Made by a program: the position numbers and the translations under genes. Under the pieces are notes generated by a model. The model saw nothing but the letters and a program-made list of their open reading frames with translations, ran no database searches and was not told the origin of the DNA. Shown here piece by piece: positions 1-8,024 of a stretch of DNA of 21,021 nucleotides (position 1 is the stretch's first letter; every line of letters starts with the position of its first letter). Source of the DNA: Candidatus Helarchaeota archaeon (GTDB taxonomy: Archaea; Asgardarchaeota; Lokiarchaeia; Helarchaeales; HEL-GB-A); NCBI GenBank assembly GCA_013375455.1, contig JABXJT010000083.1, positions 1 to 21,021 on the forward strand, read 5' to 3'.

Positions 1-35
1 TTTTCATTTCTGGATATTTTCTTGAAAAACGCCAT
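1..35 (-). CDS. Start of a protein running off the left edge (partial)
   Basis: An ATG at 35-33 on the minus strand opens a frame that stays open to the window edge and reads MAFFKKISRNE. Only eleven codons are visible, so no family can be assigned. A weak GGGA lies about 12 nt upstream. It would be the next gene downstream, on the same strand, of the Rag-like GTPase at 477-1412, but 441 bp and a probable terminator separate them, so it probably has its own promoter. The frame is short enough to be chance. Confidence 0.35.
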   Translation of the reverse strand, partial: MAFFKKISRNE

Positions 36-476
36 AAAAAGAATGAATCCCAAATTCTTATTTTTTTATTGTCTTAAACAACTTTATTTTAAGCTCGAAT
101 GATCTCTTTTCTCCTGATTCCATCATTTCTACTTCCGCTTTAAGATAGAATAATAGATAGGTGGTAAACTATCTTATAATTTTTATAAAAAACAAATTTT
201 CAAAAAAAGGAGGGAGAGGGAGAGTAGGCAAAATAATGATTTATTATCCCTTCAAACAATATTTAAACTGACTTCTTTATTGTCTTTAGGTAATCACTGA
301 AAAAAATTAGATAAGACGCTGATATTAAAAAGATTTCGAGAGAGGGATAACTGATATTAATCGACATAAATCAGTTCGAAAAGATACCGCGCTTCAGTTA
401 AATCAATTTCTAGAGTAAAAAGAAGAGAAAAAAATTTGTTATAATTTCTGATTTTTAAAATTTCCTCAGAAATCGA
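36..476. other. AT-rich intergenic region
   Basis: This 441-bp stretch holds no convincing gene. It contains a purine-rich run at about 206-224, a TATA-like AT stretch at about 172-192 that could serve the gene leaving the left edge, a 7-bp inverted repeat (349-355 with 370-376, 14-nt spacer), and a probable terminator near 421-473. The longest small frame on the minus strand (34 codons, 263-367) has no ribosome site and is not called. Confidence 0.5.
421..473 (-). terminator. Probable terminator of the minus-strand GTPase gene
   Basis: Directly after the stop codon of the gene at 477-1412, an 8-bp inverted repeat (444-451 with 466-473, 14-nt loop) can form a hairpin. On the minus strand it is followed by T-rich tracts at about 421-437. 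T-rich tracts are the usual archaeal termination signal; the hairpin may be incidental. Confidence 0.4.
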
Positions 477-1412
477 TCACGTTGATTTTTCAATTTGATC
501 ATCAAAAATATGGACTAATGAATTAAAGATTGTAAAAATTGTATTCATTATATTCGCATCAAATTTTTCTGTACCGATAATTAGCAGGTATAAATTCCAA
601 TCCCTGAATTTTATGTCTAAAAATTTAAATCTCTCTTCTTTATTTTTTAAATTTAAAATATATTCAAAATTTTTGGAAAAATGTTCATCTTCAAGTCGTT
701 GTTCATTGATTCGCATTTGATATACGCTATTGTACACCAGATTTAGACATAATTCCTCACAGACTTCATTACTATAAAATTCCCCAAGGATCATTAGGTT
801 TTCATCGAAAAGAATCGCTCCCTCTAGCTTGAGCTGAACAACAATGGATTCGAGAATCTGCTTAAATGGTTGTATAATTGTTAATAATTGTTGTAGGGTA
901 TCTGAAAAAGCACGTATGATTGATTTTGCATCATAAATAGATGTATTAAAAACCGTTATCTCAAAGGATCTTGAATGGGTAAGGAACAAATCCTTCGCTT
1001 TCCCAATAAGTTCCTGCGTTTTTGGATCGTTACGGATGTTTGGATCGATTTTATGGAGACAAAGAATAACTTTAGGATTAATTCCGAGGCTTTCAAAAAT
1101 AATTAGGACGGATATATAGTATTGAAGAGCTAATTCAAATCTTGCTGGATCATGCATATCAACTACAAAGAACAATGAATCAGTCGCGCCAAATAATCTA
1201 ATATCATTTAAATACTCGTTTCTATATTTTTCTTGCCCTCCAAAATCCCATGCCATTACTGGAATTCCCAAGATCTTTATAATTTCTCTATCAATTCCAG
1301 TCGTGGGTTTGATATCATCTAATAAATTATATTTTTGATTTAAGAATCTAAGGATAGATGTTTTTCCTGCAGAATCTAGCCCTATTAATATTATTTTCTT
1401 AGTTCTGTCCAA
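477..1412 (-). CDS. Rag/Arf-like small GTPase with C-terminal roadblock-like domain (paralogue 2)
   Basis: A 311-residue GTP-binding protein. Visible motifs: P-loop GLDSAGKTS at 11-19, switch I threonine in KPTTGI at 35-40, DFGGQ at 56-60, HKID at 120-123 in place of the usual NKxD, and TSIYD at 157-161. HK(M/I)D and the TSI(W/Y)D segment are hallmarks of Rag/Gtr GTPases, while the P-loop is Arf-like. Residues from about 181 on (containing EGAILFDENLMILGEF) match the position and pattern of the Rag roadblock domain, which mediates dimerisation in eukaryotic Rags. It aligns without gaps to the protein at 4454-5368 for about 230 residues, with 36 of the first 60 identical. The start is TTG, supported by AAGGGA about 10 nt upstream. 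A TATA-like element at about 1478-1488 suggests it can be transcribed separately from the gene upstream. Partners and nucleotide cycle are not shown by the sequence. Confidence 0.92.
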   Translation of the reverse strand: MDRTKKIILIGLDSAGKTSILRFLNQKYNLLDDIKPTTGIDREIIKILGIPVMAWDFGGQEKYRNEYLNDIRLFGATDSLFFVVDMHDPARFELALQYYISVLIIFESLGINPKVILCLHKIDPNIRNDPKTQELIGKAKDLFLTHSRSFEITVFNTSIYDAKSIIRAFSDTLQQLLTIIQPFKQILESIVVQLKLEGAILFDENLMILGEFYSNEVCEELCLNLVYNSVYQMRINEQRLEDEHFSKNFEYILNLKNKEERFKFLDIKFRDWNLYLLIIGTEKFDANIMNTIFTIFNSLVHIFDDQIEKST

Positions 1413-1503
1413 TTAATCCGTTCCCTTGCTTTTTCAGGAAATGCAAAAATCTTGATATGTCATGAGATAATTACACGATTTTAAATATTTTTCTATAAAG
1501 TTC

Positions 1504-2583
1504 TTAAGTCGATACTTCAAAGACTCTCTGAATTAACGTCCAAGTAGGCTTGAAGACATCAATATCTCCGTCCCAGTGTTGTAATATCTCCTTGAAAAAG
1601 GTTTGGAATTCCTCGGCGAAAACTTTTAGTTTATAATCAAGGAAAGTACTTTCCTCCTTAATGATGAGGACAAACATGGCATCAACTCCCTGTTCAAGCA
1701 TGATCTTCACGTTTTGATAGTCAATGAGGTGCAAACTTTCACTGGTTTTCACCATCTCGGAAAGTAACATTTGAATACCAGAAAATCCCACTGCAATCAA
1801 ATCAGAATCGTCTAAGGGAAGGTTTTTCTCAAAAGAATAAGCAAACAGACAGACTCCATTGTTGGAAATCACAAAAATTTCGCTTAATTTTTCCTTCCAC
1901 CTAAGATCGGTAAAGGTCGAAAAAGCCGCAAACCCATATCCAATAAGGGATAACCCAATAATCATTAATATTGAACTTGCTGAATGAATATAGAATCCCA
2001 ACGATTCTATGACAGTATCGTTTCTCCCCAGAAGACCAATTCCAATTAAAAAAAATCCAACAAATGAAATGAGCATTCGACGCCTTAAAAAGCCAGAAGT
2101 CGGCCTTATGAACACGAGATACCATATAGGAGCACAAAGGACGAATAATGGCATTCCAAAAATTAACATGTACAAACTAGATTCTTCCATGCTTCCAAAT
2201 ATCCCCAGAAATATACTTAATATCGTGTATAATACCATGCCCACTAACATGTAGAGAGTTATCACATATTTCGTCTTTTTCAAGGCATATTCCCAAAAAA
2301 ATGTTACAGCTGCAAAACTAGCTAGGTTTAACAAGTTATGAACTTTATATAACTCAATTAAGGTGATGCTATACTCCCACCTATAATAATCGAACCAAGC
2401 GATGATGAAAAAAGAAAAACTTAGAAATATGGCAAGGATGTTCAATCCTATAAAAGGTAAAACTTCTCGCGTTGTCTTTCTTACCCGTAATAACTTATTA
2501 AAAAACAGTAGAAAAAGAAAAAACGCACAAGCAACTAAAATGAATGTTGTTGCAAGTCCAAGCATCTGCCAGAATTCTACCAT
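1504..2583 (-). CDS. Seven-helix membrane protein with C-terminal longin/roadblock-like domain
   Basis: A 359-residue protein. Seven hydrophobic segments lie at about 8-32, 41-65, 78-101, 106-130, 136-159, 169-186 and 194-222. A soluble domain of about 130 residues follows. It begins EIFVISNNGVCLFAYSF and continues as helix (SDLIAVGFSGIQMLLSEM), strands (through MFVLIIKEE) and helix (KLKVFAEEFQTFFKEIL). That strand-helix-strand-strand-helix order and the opening 'xxGxxLFxxxF' strand pair resemble longin/roadblock-type domains found in Asgard and eukaryotic GTPase regulators; this is a pattern match, not a search result. It lies between a four-helix protein and a Rag-like GTPase on the same strand, 91 bp from the latter, so it could be a membrane receptor or dock for the GTPases. 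The ATG is preceded by GAGGAG only 1 nt away, so the ATG at codon 7 is an alternative start. Confidence 0.8.
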   Translation of the reverse strand: MVEFWQMLGLATTFILVACAFFLFLLFFNKLLRVRKTTREVLPFIGLNILAIFLSFSFFIIAWFDYYRWEYSITLIELYKVHNLLNLASFAAVTFFWEYALKKTKYVITLYMLVGMVLYTILSIFLGIFGSMEESSLYMLIFGMPLFVLCAPIWYLVFIRPTSGFLRRRMLISFVGFFLIGIGLLGRNDTVIESLGFYIHSASSILMIIGLSLIGYGFAAFSTFTDLRWKEKLSEIFVISNNGVCLFAYSFEKNLPLDDSDLIAVGFSGIQMLLSEMVKTSESLHLIDYQNVKIMLEQGVDAMFVLIIKEESTFLDYKLKVFAEEFQTFFKEILQHWDGDIDVFKPTWTLIQRVFEVST

Positions 2584-2688
2584 TCTCCTCTACCATGCTG
2601 GATTTAATTTGTAGTAAGTACCAATTATCATCTATTATTAATCATCTCTTTAAGATTTTTGAAAGTGAAGAAAAAAAAGGGAAGAAAT

Positions 2689-3108
2689 TTAGGATTTTCT
2701 GTATTCTCTTTCCAACTTGGCAGCGTAATAGATGTACAAGACCAGCAATGCAACCATTATTGAAATGCTCATTACCAAGTGTCCTATAGACTCAACTGTC
2801 ATTACCGATAGAGCGATCACGGCCCACACATCGAGAATAACGCTGAATAGCAGCCAAGCGATCCCAAAACTCATCCAGACTCTCACTTGCTGGTATTCTG
2901 TCTGTTGCGCGGCTCTCCTGCATCCTGCGGCAATCGCCCATAAGGTTACGCCCAGGGATGGTCCTAAAACCAAGTCTGTTTCAAAGGGCCAGTTAATGAG
3001 ATTCGCATACCATCCATAGAAGAATGTGTAGATGATGCCGAACACCATGGCAACGATAACACTGGCAATGAACGTTATTTTCAAACCTTTTGGTATTTCT
3101 ACAGCCAT
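2689..3108 (-). CDS. Small four-helix membrane protein, unknown function
   Basis: A 139-residue protein with four predicted membrane segments at about 10-33, 45-65, 76-98 and 101-128, and a short charged C-terminus (KLEREYRKS). I recognise no family. GAGGGA about 10 nt before the ATG supports the start. It sits on the minus strand between the longin-Rab gene (112 bp upstream) and the seven-helix gene (105 bp downstream). A TATA-like ATTTATTA stretch near 3160-3172 and a T-rich tract after its stop (around 2670-2685, minus strand) suggest it may be its own transcript rather than a tight operon member. A role in the neighbouring GTPase module is inferred from position only. Confidence 0.78.
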   Translation of the reverse strand: MAVEIPKGLKITFIASVIVAMVFGIIYTFFYGWYANLINWPFETDLVLGPSLGVTLWAIAAGCRRAAQQTEYQQVRVWMSFGIAWLLFSVILDVWAVIALSVMTVESIGHLVMSISIMVALLVLYIYYAAKLEREYRKS

Positions 3109-3220
3109 TTCATCCAGTCCCTCTTGTTTTTAGGTACGGTGAAAAAGGTTTGGTTGAATGGCTTAATAAATGTTTATTTTAGAAACCGAAAACAATTTTT
3201 ATGTATTTTTATGCTATTTT

Positions 3221-4426
3221 TTAAGTTGGTTTCTTATTAGAGGCAGTCCTTTTTCTCTTCTTTGTAGTTCTTTTTCTTTTTTTCTTGGTAGAGGGGGTTT
3301 TTTTCTTGCTGGTAGCTGTTTTTTTCTTTTTTCTAGGAGTTTTTGCTCGCTTCTTTTTGACACCTGGCGCCTTCTTTTTCTTGACAACCGGTGGTTTCGC
3401 TTTTTTGTACAGTAATTCCGCCATTTTTGTAAAAGATTCGTTAACATTTTCTCCTGTTAATGCAGAAGTCTCATAATAGTCGAGACGTAATTTCTTTGTC
3501 AATTTTTCTATCTGATCTTTCTGTACTTCCCTTTGATCGATCAGATCGTTCTTGTTCCCTAAAATCAGACCTCGCAGATTTGTCTTTAGGTAATCTTTGA
3601 TATCTTCATACCAATGGGGAATGTTTTTAAAAGATTCGGGGGCAGTCAAATCAAACACTAAGAGCAACCCGTCAGCCCCTTTGTAGAAATAGCTTCGCAT
3701 TTTCTCAAATTTACTTTGGCCTGCGATATCCCATATGACAAATTTGATGCTGGCATCTTCGTATTCAAGGAATTTCTCACTTAAATTGACCCCTATGGTG
3801 GGGATGTACGTTCTTTTAAATGCATTATCCGTGAATCTTAGAATGGTTGATGTTTTCCCAACCGAGGGGTCCCCACAAACAATTAACTTGTATCTATACC
3901 TTGTTAATTCTGGAGCTTCTTCCTTAACTGTAGGGAACGCAGCAGTTTCTTCATCAGGAATTTCAGTACTCCGTAATTCTGTTAAAGTCTCTTGTATTCT
4001 TCTCTTAAACTTAAGAATTTCCTTGGTAATTTTTTTCGTATCTGGCTTTTTTTCTTCTATTTTGATGATTTTTTTCGCTAAATCCGTAAAAAGGCTTTCA
4101 AAATTCTTAATGTATTTATAGAAAATGACATCGTCTACCTCGTCAAAGAGCAGCGTAATCGAGCTATCAATAGCGCCGCCACGACTTTTCATATCCATAA
4201 TTTCTAAAAATTTTACTAAACCCTTGGAATTAATGGACGGGAACGGAATAATTGCTAATGATTCGGGAACTTTTCCGCCCTCGCCGGCAAGAATTTGAAT
4301 GGTTTTTAAACTAATTAAATCCCTTATTTTAAAAGGTATCTCGGAGGGATCCCACACGATGGCTGTCGGTCCAGCCTTATGTTCAAATTGCGAATAGATA
4401 ATCGCCTTAATGAAGTCCGTACTCAT
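3221..4426 (-). CDS. Rab-like small GTPase with N-terminal longin-like domain and lysine-rich tail
   Basis: A 401-residue, three-part protein. Residues 1-120 form a globular domain opening with IKAIIYSQFEHKAGPTAIVW, a pattern I read as longin-like; a DENN-N-like fold is an alternative. Residues 120-175 are a charged, probably helical linker. Residues 178-340 are a complete Ras/Rab-type G domain: GDPSVGKTS at 185-193, switch I PTIGV at 209-213, DIAGQ at 233-237, NKND at 291-294, ETSAL at 319-323. Residues 341-401 are an extremely basic tail rich in Lys, Arg, Thr and Ser. No C-terminal cysteine is present, so prenylation as in eukaryotic Rabs is not possible at the end; the tail may instead bind acidic lipid or nucleic acid. 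AAAAGGA 7 nt upstream supports the ATG. It starts 27 nt after the Rag-like gene upstream, so the two are probably co-transcribed. Confidence 0.92.
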   Translation of the reverse strand: MSTDFIKAIIYSQFEHKAGPTAIVWDPSEIPFKIRDLISLKTIQILAGEGGKVPESLAIIPFPSINSKGLVKFLEIMDMKSRGGAIDSSITLLFDEVDDVIFYKYIKNFESLFTDLAKKIIKIEEKKPDTKKITKEILKFKRRIQETLTELRSTEIPDEETAAFPTVKEEAPELTRYRYKLIVCGDPSVGKTSTILRFTDNAFKRTYIPTIGVNLSEKFLEYEDASIKFVIWDIAGQSKFEKMRSYFYKGADGLLLVFDLTAPESFKNIPHWYEDIKDYLKTNLRGLILGNKNDLIDQREVQKDQIEKLTKKLRLDYYETSALTGENVNESFTKMAELLYKKAKPPVVKKKKAPGVKKKRAKTPRKKKKTATSKKKTPSTKKKRKRTTKKRKRTASNKKPT

Positions 4427-4453
4427 TTCTAATCCTTTTAAAAATTAATAGCT

Positions 4454-5368
4454 CTATATTTCTATTTGTGCTACCATTGAATTAAATTTGGACTGAATTG
4501 CACCTGTATCGAGCTTCTCATCGCTCACTGTAAGTAAAAATATCTCCCATTCTTTAAATTTAACTTCCATGAAATTAAATCGTTTTTCTTTATTTCTAAG
4601 GTTCAGAATAAACTCAAAATTCTTTGCAAAGTTTGCGGACTTGTCTGCCATTTGAGGATTCGTTTGAGACATATAATAGACGCTATTATATGTCATGTTC
4701 AGACAGGTTTCCTCCATTTCATGATTTCTATAGGCTTCACTCAGAATATAAAGTTGATTATCGAAAAGGATAAGCCCGTCTAAGTTGAGTTGACTCCGAA
4801 GGGATTCAAGCAATTTTCTGAAGGGTTTCAAGGTTACAATGAGTTCTTGAAAATTTTTCGAAAAGGCATCAACAATAGATTTCCTATCATAAATTGATGT
4901 AATGAATGTAGTTACTTCCAAGCCGCTTGATCTTGCCTCGAATATTTGTTTCACGTGGTCAATAATTTCAAGGGTATGTGGGTTATTTCGGATGTTTGGA
5001 TCGATCTTGTGGATGCATAGGACGACTTTGGTTTTCAGATCAAGTTTCTTGAAATTTTCAAGGATATCTGTATAGTATTGAAGGGATTCTTCATATCTAT
5101 CTGGATTAAGCGCGTCAACAACATAAAATAAAGAATCCGTTTCCGCAAAAATCTTGACATCCTTGATATAGCCTTCCCGGAATTTTAGCTGACCTCCCAG
5201 ATCCCAACAAAGGATTGGAATGCCTAGAATTTGAATTTCATCTCGTTCAATTCCTGCCGTAGGCTTGATATTATCCATCATAGTATACTTATTATGTAGA
5301 ATGTTGAGGATGGACGTCTTTCCAGCTTGGTCTAACCCCACAAGTAAAATTTTCCTTCTTTCAGTCAA
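4454..5368 (-). CDS. Rag/Arf-like small GTPase with C-terminal roadblock-like domain (paralogue 1)
   Basis: A 304-residue paralogue of the protein at 477-1412. Motifs: GLDQAGKTS at 11-19, switch I KPTAGI at 35-40, DLGGQ at 56-60, HKID at 120-123, TSIYD at 157-161. The C-terminal half (about 181-300, containing DGLILFDNQLYILSE) is the Rag-type roadblock-like domain. Two in-frame TTG codons are possible starts, at 5374 and 5368. I choose 5368: AAAGGGA abuts the first TTG but stands 6 nt from the second, and the resulting N-terminus aligns residue for residue with the paralogue. It is the first gene of the minus-strand run, 27 nt before the longin-Rab gene, and is divergent from GH31. Eukaryotic Rags work as obligate heterodimers of two paralogues, so these two could pair; this is inference. 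Eukaryotic Rag function in nutrient sensing should not be carried over without test. Confidence 0.92.
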   Translation of the reverse strand: MTERRKILLVGLDQAGKTSILNILHNKYTMMDNIKPTAGIERDEIQILGIPILCWDLGGQLKFREGYIKDVKIFAETDSLFYVVDALNPDRYEESLQYYTDILENFKKLDLKTKVVLCIHKIDPNIRNNPHTLEIIDHVKQIFEARSSGLEVTTFITSIYDRKSIVDAFSKNFQELIVTLKPFRKLLESLRSQLNLDGLILFDNQLYILSEAYRNHEMEETCLNMTYNSVYYMSQTNPQMADKSANFAKNFEFILNLRNKEKRFNFMEVKFKEWEIFLLTVSDEKLDTGAIQSKFNSMVAQIEI

Positions 5369-5412
5369 TTGCAATCCCTTTATCTGTGAGTTTTATCAAA
5401 ATTTATCTCTTA

Positions 5413-5424
5413 CCAATTTATAAC
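5413..5424 (-). promoter_or_regulatory. Candidate TATA box for the Rag-like/longin-Rab operon
   Basis: The minus strand reads GTTATAAATTGG here, about 45-56 nt before the TTG start at 5368. This fits archaeal spacing, with a transcription start about 25 nt downstream and a leader of about 25 nt carrying the AAAGGGA ribosome site. It lies in the 138-bp spacer shared with the divergent GH31 gene. No operator palindrome is obvious. Confidence 0.4.
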
Positions 5425-5455
5425 TCCTCCTATTTGAAAGTTTCAGATAGTCAAT

Positions 5456-5466
5456 GGATTTATTAT
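5456..5466 (+). promoter_or_regulatory. Candidate TATA box for the GH31 operon
   Basis: The plus strand reads GATTTATTATC here, about 50 nt before the GH31 ATG at 5513. That allows a start of transcription near 5490 and a leader holding the GTGAGG ribosome site at 5499-5504. Similar AT-rich words are common in this DNA, so support is moderate to weak. Confidence 0.35.
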
Positions 5467-5512
5467 CGAAAAGCGGAATAATATCCAGTAATCATCTCGT
5501 GAGGAAAGCTTT

Positions 5513-8005
5513 ATGGCAAATATTAGTATTAAGAAGATTTTATGGGTCTATCTTAAAAATCGGTTGAGATATCCCTTTCTTAAAAATAAATTGAGTGATT
5601 TACAACCAAATGTATTCTTCGGTTATACTGATCATCCTTTAGATGTGCAAGGGACCCCCATATCGACGATGTTCAATGCCCTCTCCAAGTTGCGTCGGAA
5701 GAAGTCAAAATTTATTTTTCGTCTTGAATTCAGAAAACGCCAAAATAATTCTTTCATTTTCTTTGCGAAGGCTTACAATATTTTCAAACTTTCTCATTAT
5801 CTCAAACTATCAATAGAATCGATCACCGATTTTAGTGAATATGGTATAAATGACAAAACTAAATTTACCGAATGCACCCTCCAGTTAGATTTCCTCCGAG
5901 AAGAGGTCTATCGGCTTCGTTTATGTGAAGGGCTTGCGGTGCCTGAAAATCAAACCCCAATGATCGCAAAAGACATTCGAGATCTACAGTTACAAGTTCA
6001 ATTTGAAGAAACCGAGGAAAAATTTGTGATTTCTACTACTAAACTCCAGTTGAATATCTATAAAAGGCAATTCCATATTGAGATTTTGGATAGTCAAGGA
6101 CATTTGATCACGGAATCGGGAGGAAAGACGAAGGATGAATTTCCCAATGCCTTGGATGCATATCCACTCGGATTCATTAAAGATAAAAAATATATACACT
6201 GGTTTGGAGTTGAATCGTTCGTCCTCTATCCAGGCGAGGCGATCTACGGTCTAGGGGAGCAATTCGGGCCTTTGAATAAGGTCGGACAAACCATTGGATT
6301 GTGGCACTTTGAAGGATTCGGTAATACCGCTGGACGTGCCTATAAAAACATACCATTTTTCATAAGCACTCGGAAATACGGTATTTTTATTAACGAAAGC
6401 AAGCCCATTACTTTTTGGGTAGGATCGCGAGAATATTGCAAGACTCAAATAGCAATTGAGGGGAATCTCATTGATTATTTCTTCTTTTACGGTTCATTCA
6501 AAGAAATTCTGAATAATTATACTGAATTGACCGGAAAAGCGGCGATTCCACCGAAATTTTCCTTTGGGGTGTGGATGTCCCGCATCACCTACAAAACTCA
6601 GGAGGAGGTTATGGAAGTTGCGAAAAAGTTGCGGGAGATGAAATTCCCATGCGATATAATACACATCGATACTGCTTGGTTTGAAAAAGATTGGATGTGT
6701 AATTGGCAATTTGGAAAGAAAAACTTTCCTGAGCCCCGCGAAATGTTCGAAACCTTGCGAGAAATGGGATTTCGCGTTTCATTATGGCAGGTACCTTATG
6801 TCATTGACGAACTCGACGTGTATAAAGAGGCTAAGAAAAAGAAGATTTTAGGCAAAAACAAAGGTCCTTTTATTTTCCTCCTCAGTTCTCCCGCTCATGC
6901 CATTGACTTTTCGAATCCTGAGGCGGTTACTTGGTATCAAGAGAAATTAAAGAATTTATTCGACTTGGGTGCATCTGTTATTAAGGCAGATTTTGGAGAA
7001 GGAATTGAACCCCCTACTAAATTCCAGAAATATTCTGGACGACAAATGCATAACCTTTTCCCCTTGCTATATAATAAGGCTGCCTTTGAAATTACTGAGA
7101 AAACATTTGGCGAAGGGATAATTTGGGCTCGAAGTGCTTATGCTGGCTCCCAACGTTATCCAGTCCATTGGTCTGGTGATAACTCGTCCAACTTTGAAAA
7201 CATGCTCTGCTCATTACGCGGGGGCCTCAGTCTAGGTCTTTGTGGCTTCACGTTTTGGAGTCAAGATACTGGAGGGTTTGTTGGAACTCCCACCGATGAC
7301 CTTTATATTCGCTGGACTCAACTATCGATTTTCCAATCTCATATTCGTTATCATGGAGAGGGGCCCCGATATCGGGAACCTTGGAATTATGAACCGAAAT
7401 CCCAAGATATAGTGCGGAATTATCTCAACTTCCGCTACCAATTGATCCCCTATCTTTATTCTGAGTCAAAAGTTGCAGCGCGACAAGGACTTCCCCTGCT
7501 ACGCCATCTGGTAATCGAATTTCAAGATGATCCAAATGTTTTTAACATAGAAGACCAATTTCTTTGCGGACAAAACCTGTTAATCGCCCCCATACTCACC
7601 CAAAACAACACTAGGCGGTTATACTTACCTGAGGGCACTTGGTTTAACTACTGGACTGGCGAACAGTTGAATGGTCCCAAATGGATAACTCTAACCTCTG
7701 ATATTGACACCATTCCCCTTTTTGTTCGGGCAGGAATCATACTTCCCCTCGGTCCTGAGGTTCAATGCACTGATGAAATGACGGATGATTGGCTAATGTT
7801 AAGGATATATCCAGATAAGGCCGGTAAAGCCTCCTATAAAATCCTCGATAAGGAAAAAACTGTTCAAATTAATGCCCAATTAGAAGAAAACTCGTTAAAA
7901 GTCGAAATTAAACCAAAACCTGCGCAGGTTCAGGTTGAGCTGCCAAAAAACATAAAAATTTCCTCTCTTTTCGTTAATGGAAAATTAGTGAATTCAGGAA
8001 TTTAA
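5513..8005 (+). CDS. GH31 glycoside hydrolase, alpha-xylosidase type
   Basis: An 830-residue family 31 enzyme, expected to release alpha-linked xylose (or glucose) from non-reducing ends with retention of configuration. The N-terminal half is a beta-rich mutarotase-like domain, including YGLGEQFGPL. The barrel begins near FGVWMSRITY. The nucleophile is Asp493 in KADFGEG; the acid/base is Asp556 in HWSGDNSSN. The KxDFGE form, followed by QMHN and later RGGLSLGLCGFTFWSQDTGG, matches the YicI/XylS alpha-xylosidase group rather than plain alpha-glucosidases. No signal peptide is seen, so it should act on imported oligosaccharides in the cytoplasm. GTGAGG 8 nt upstream supports the ATG. It heads an operon whose next gene was originally about 15-20 nt downstream; a 788-bp insertion now separates them, and the last 150 bp of this gene are duplicated at 8813-8962. 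Confidence 0.92.
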   Translation: MANISIKKILWVYLKNRLRYPFLKNKLSDLQPNVFFGYTDHPLDVQGTPISTMFNALSKLRRKKSKFIFRLEFRKRQNNSFIFFAKAYNIFKLSHYLKLSIESITDFSEYGINDKTKFTECTLQLDFLREEVYRLRLCEGLAVPENQTPMIAKDIRDLQLQVQFEETEEKFVISTTKLQLNIYKRQFHIEILDSQGHLITESGGKTKDEFPNALDAYPLGFIKDKKYIHWFGVESFVLYPGEAIYGLGEQFGPLNKVGQTIGLWHFEGFGNTAGRAYKNIPFFISTRKYGIFINESKPITFWVGSREYCKTQIAIEGNLIDYFFFYGSFKEILNNYTELTGKAAIPPKFSFGVWMSRITYKTQEEVMEVAKKLREMKFPCDIIHIDTAWFEKDWMCNWQFGKKNFPEPREMFETLREMGFRVSLWQVPYVIDELDVYKEAKKKKILGKNKGPFIFLLSSPAHAIDFSNPEAVTWYQEKLKNLFDLGASVIKADFGEGIEPPTKFQKYSGRQMHNLFPLLYNKAAFEITEKTFGEGIIWARSAYAGSQRYPVHWSGDNSSNFENMLCSLRGGLSLGLCGFTFWSQDTGGFVGTPTDDLYIRWTQLSIFQSHIRYHGEGPRYREPWNYEPKSQDIVRNYLNFRYQLIPYLYSESKVAARQGLPLLRHLVIEFQDDPNVFNIEDQFLCGQNLLIAPILTQNNTRRLYLPEGTWFNYWTGEQLNGPKWITLTSDIDTIPLFVRAGIILPLGPEVQCTDEMTDDWLMLRIYPDKAGKASYKILDKEKTVQINAQLEENSLKVEIKPKPAQVQVELPKNIKISSLFVNGKLVNSGI

Positions 8006-8024
8006 TCAAAATTTTGGAGCGTAT
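7856..8024 (+). repeat. Direct repeat, copy 1 (GH31 3' end)
   Basis: These 169 bp cover the last 49 codons of GH31, its stop and 19 nt beyond, ending GGAGCGTAT. They recur at 8813-8980. The first 124 bp are identical. The differences are G/T at 7980 versus 8937, G/A at 7998 versus 8955, and one T missing from the T-run near 8969-8971. This copy keeps the reading frame of the real enzyme. Confidence 0.97.

Noticed and set aside
263..367. 34-codon minus-strand frame sharing an identical 16-mer (280-295) with the longin-Rab gene (3580-3595)
   Set aside because: No ribosome site, and the 16-bp match in AT-rich DNA does not extend, so a gene remnant cannot be supported.
349..376. 7-bp inverted repeat with 14-nt spacer as an operator
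   Set aside because: Short and isolated in AT-rich DNA, with no second copy near any other promoter in the window.
3285..3476. Plus-strand frames rich in Phe opposite the lysine-rich tail
   Set aside because: They are the complement of Lys codons in the Rab-like gene, which has complete GTPase motifs.
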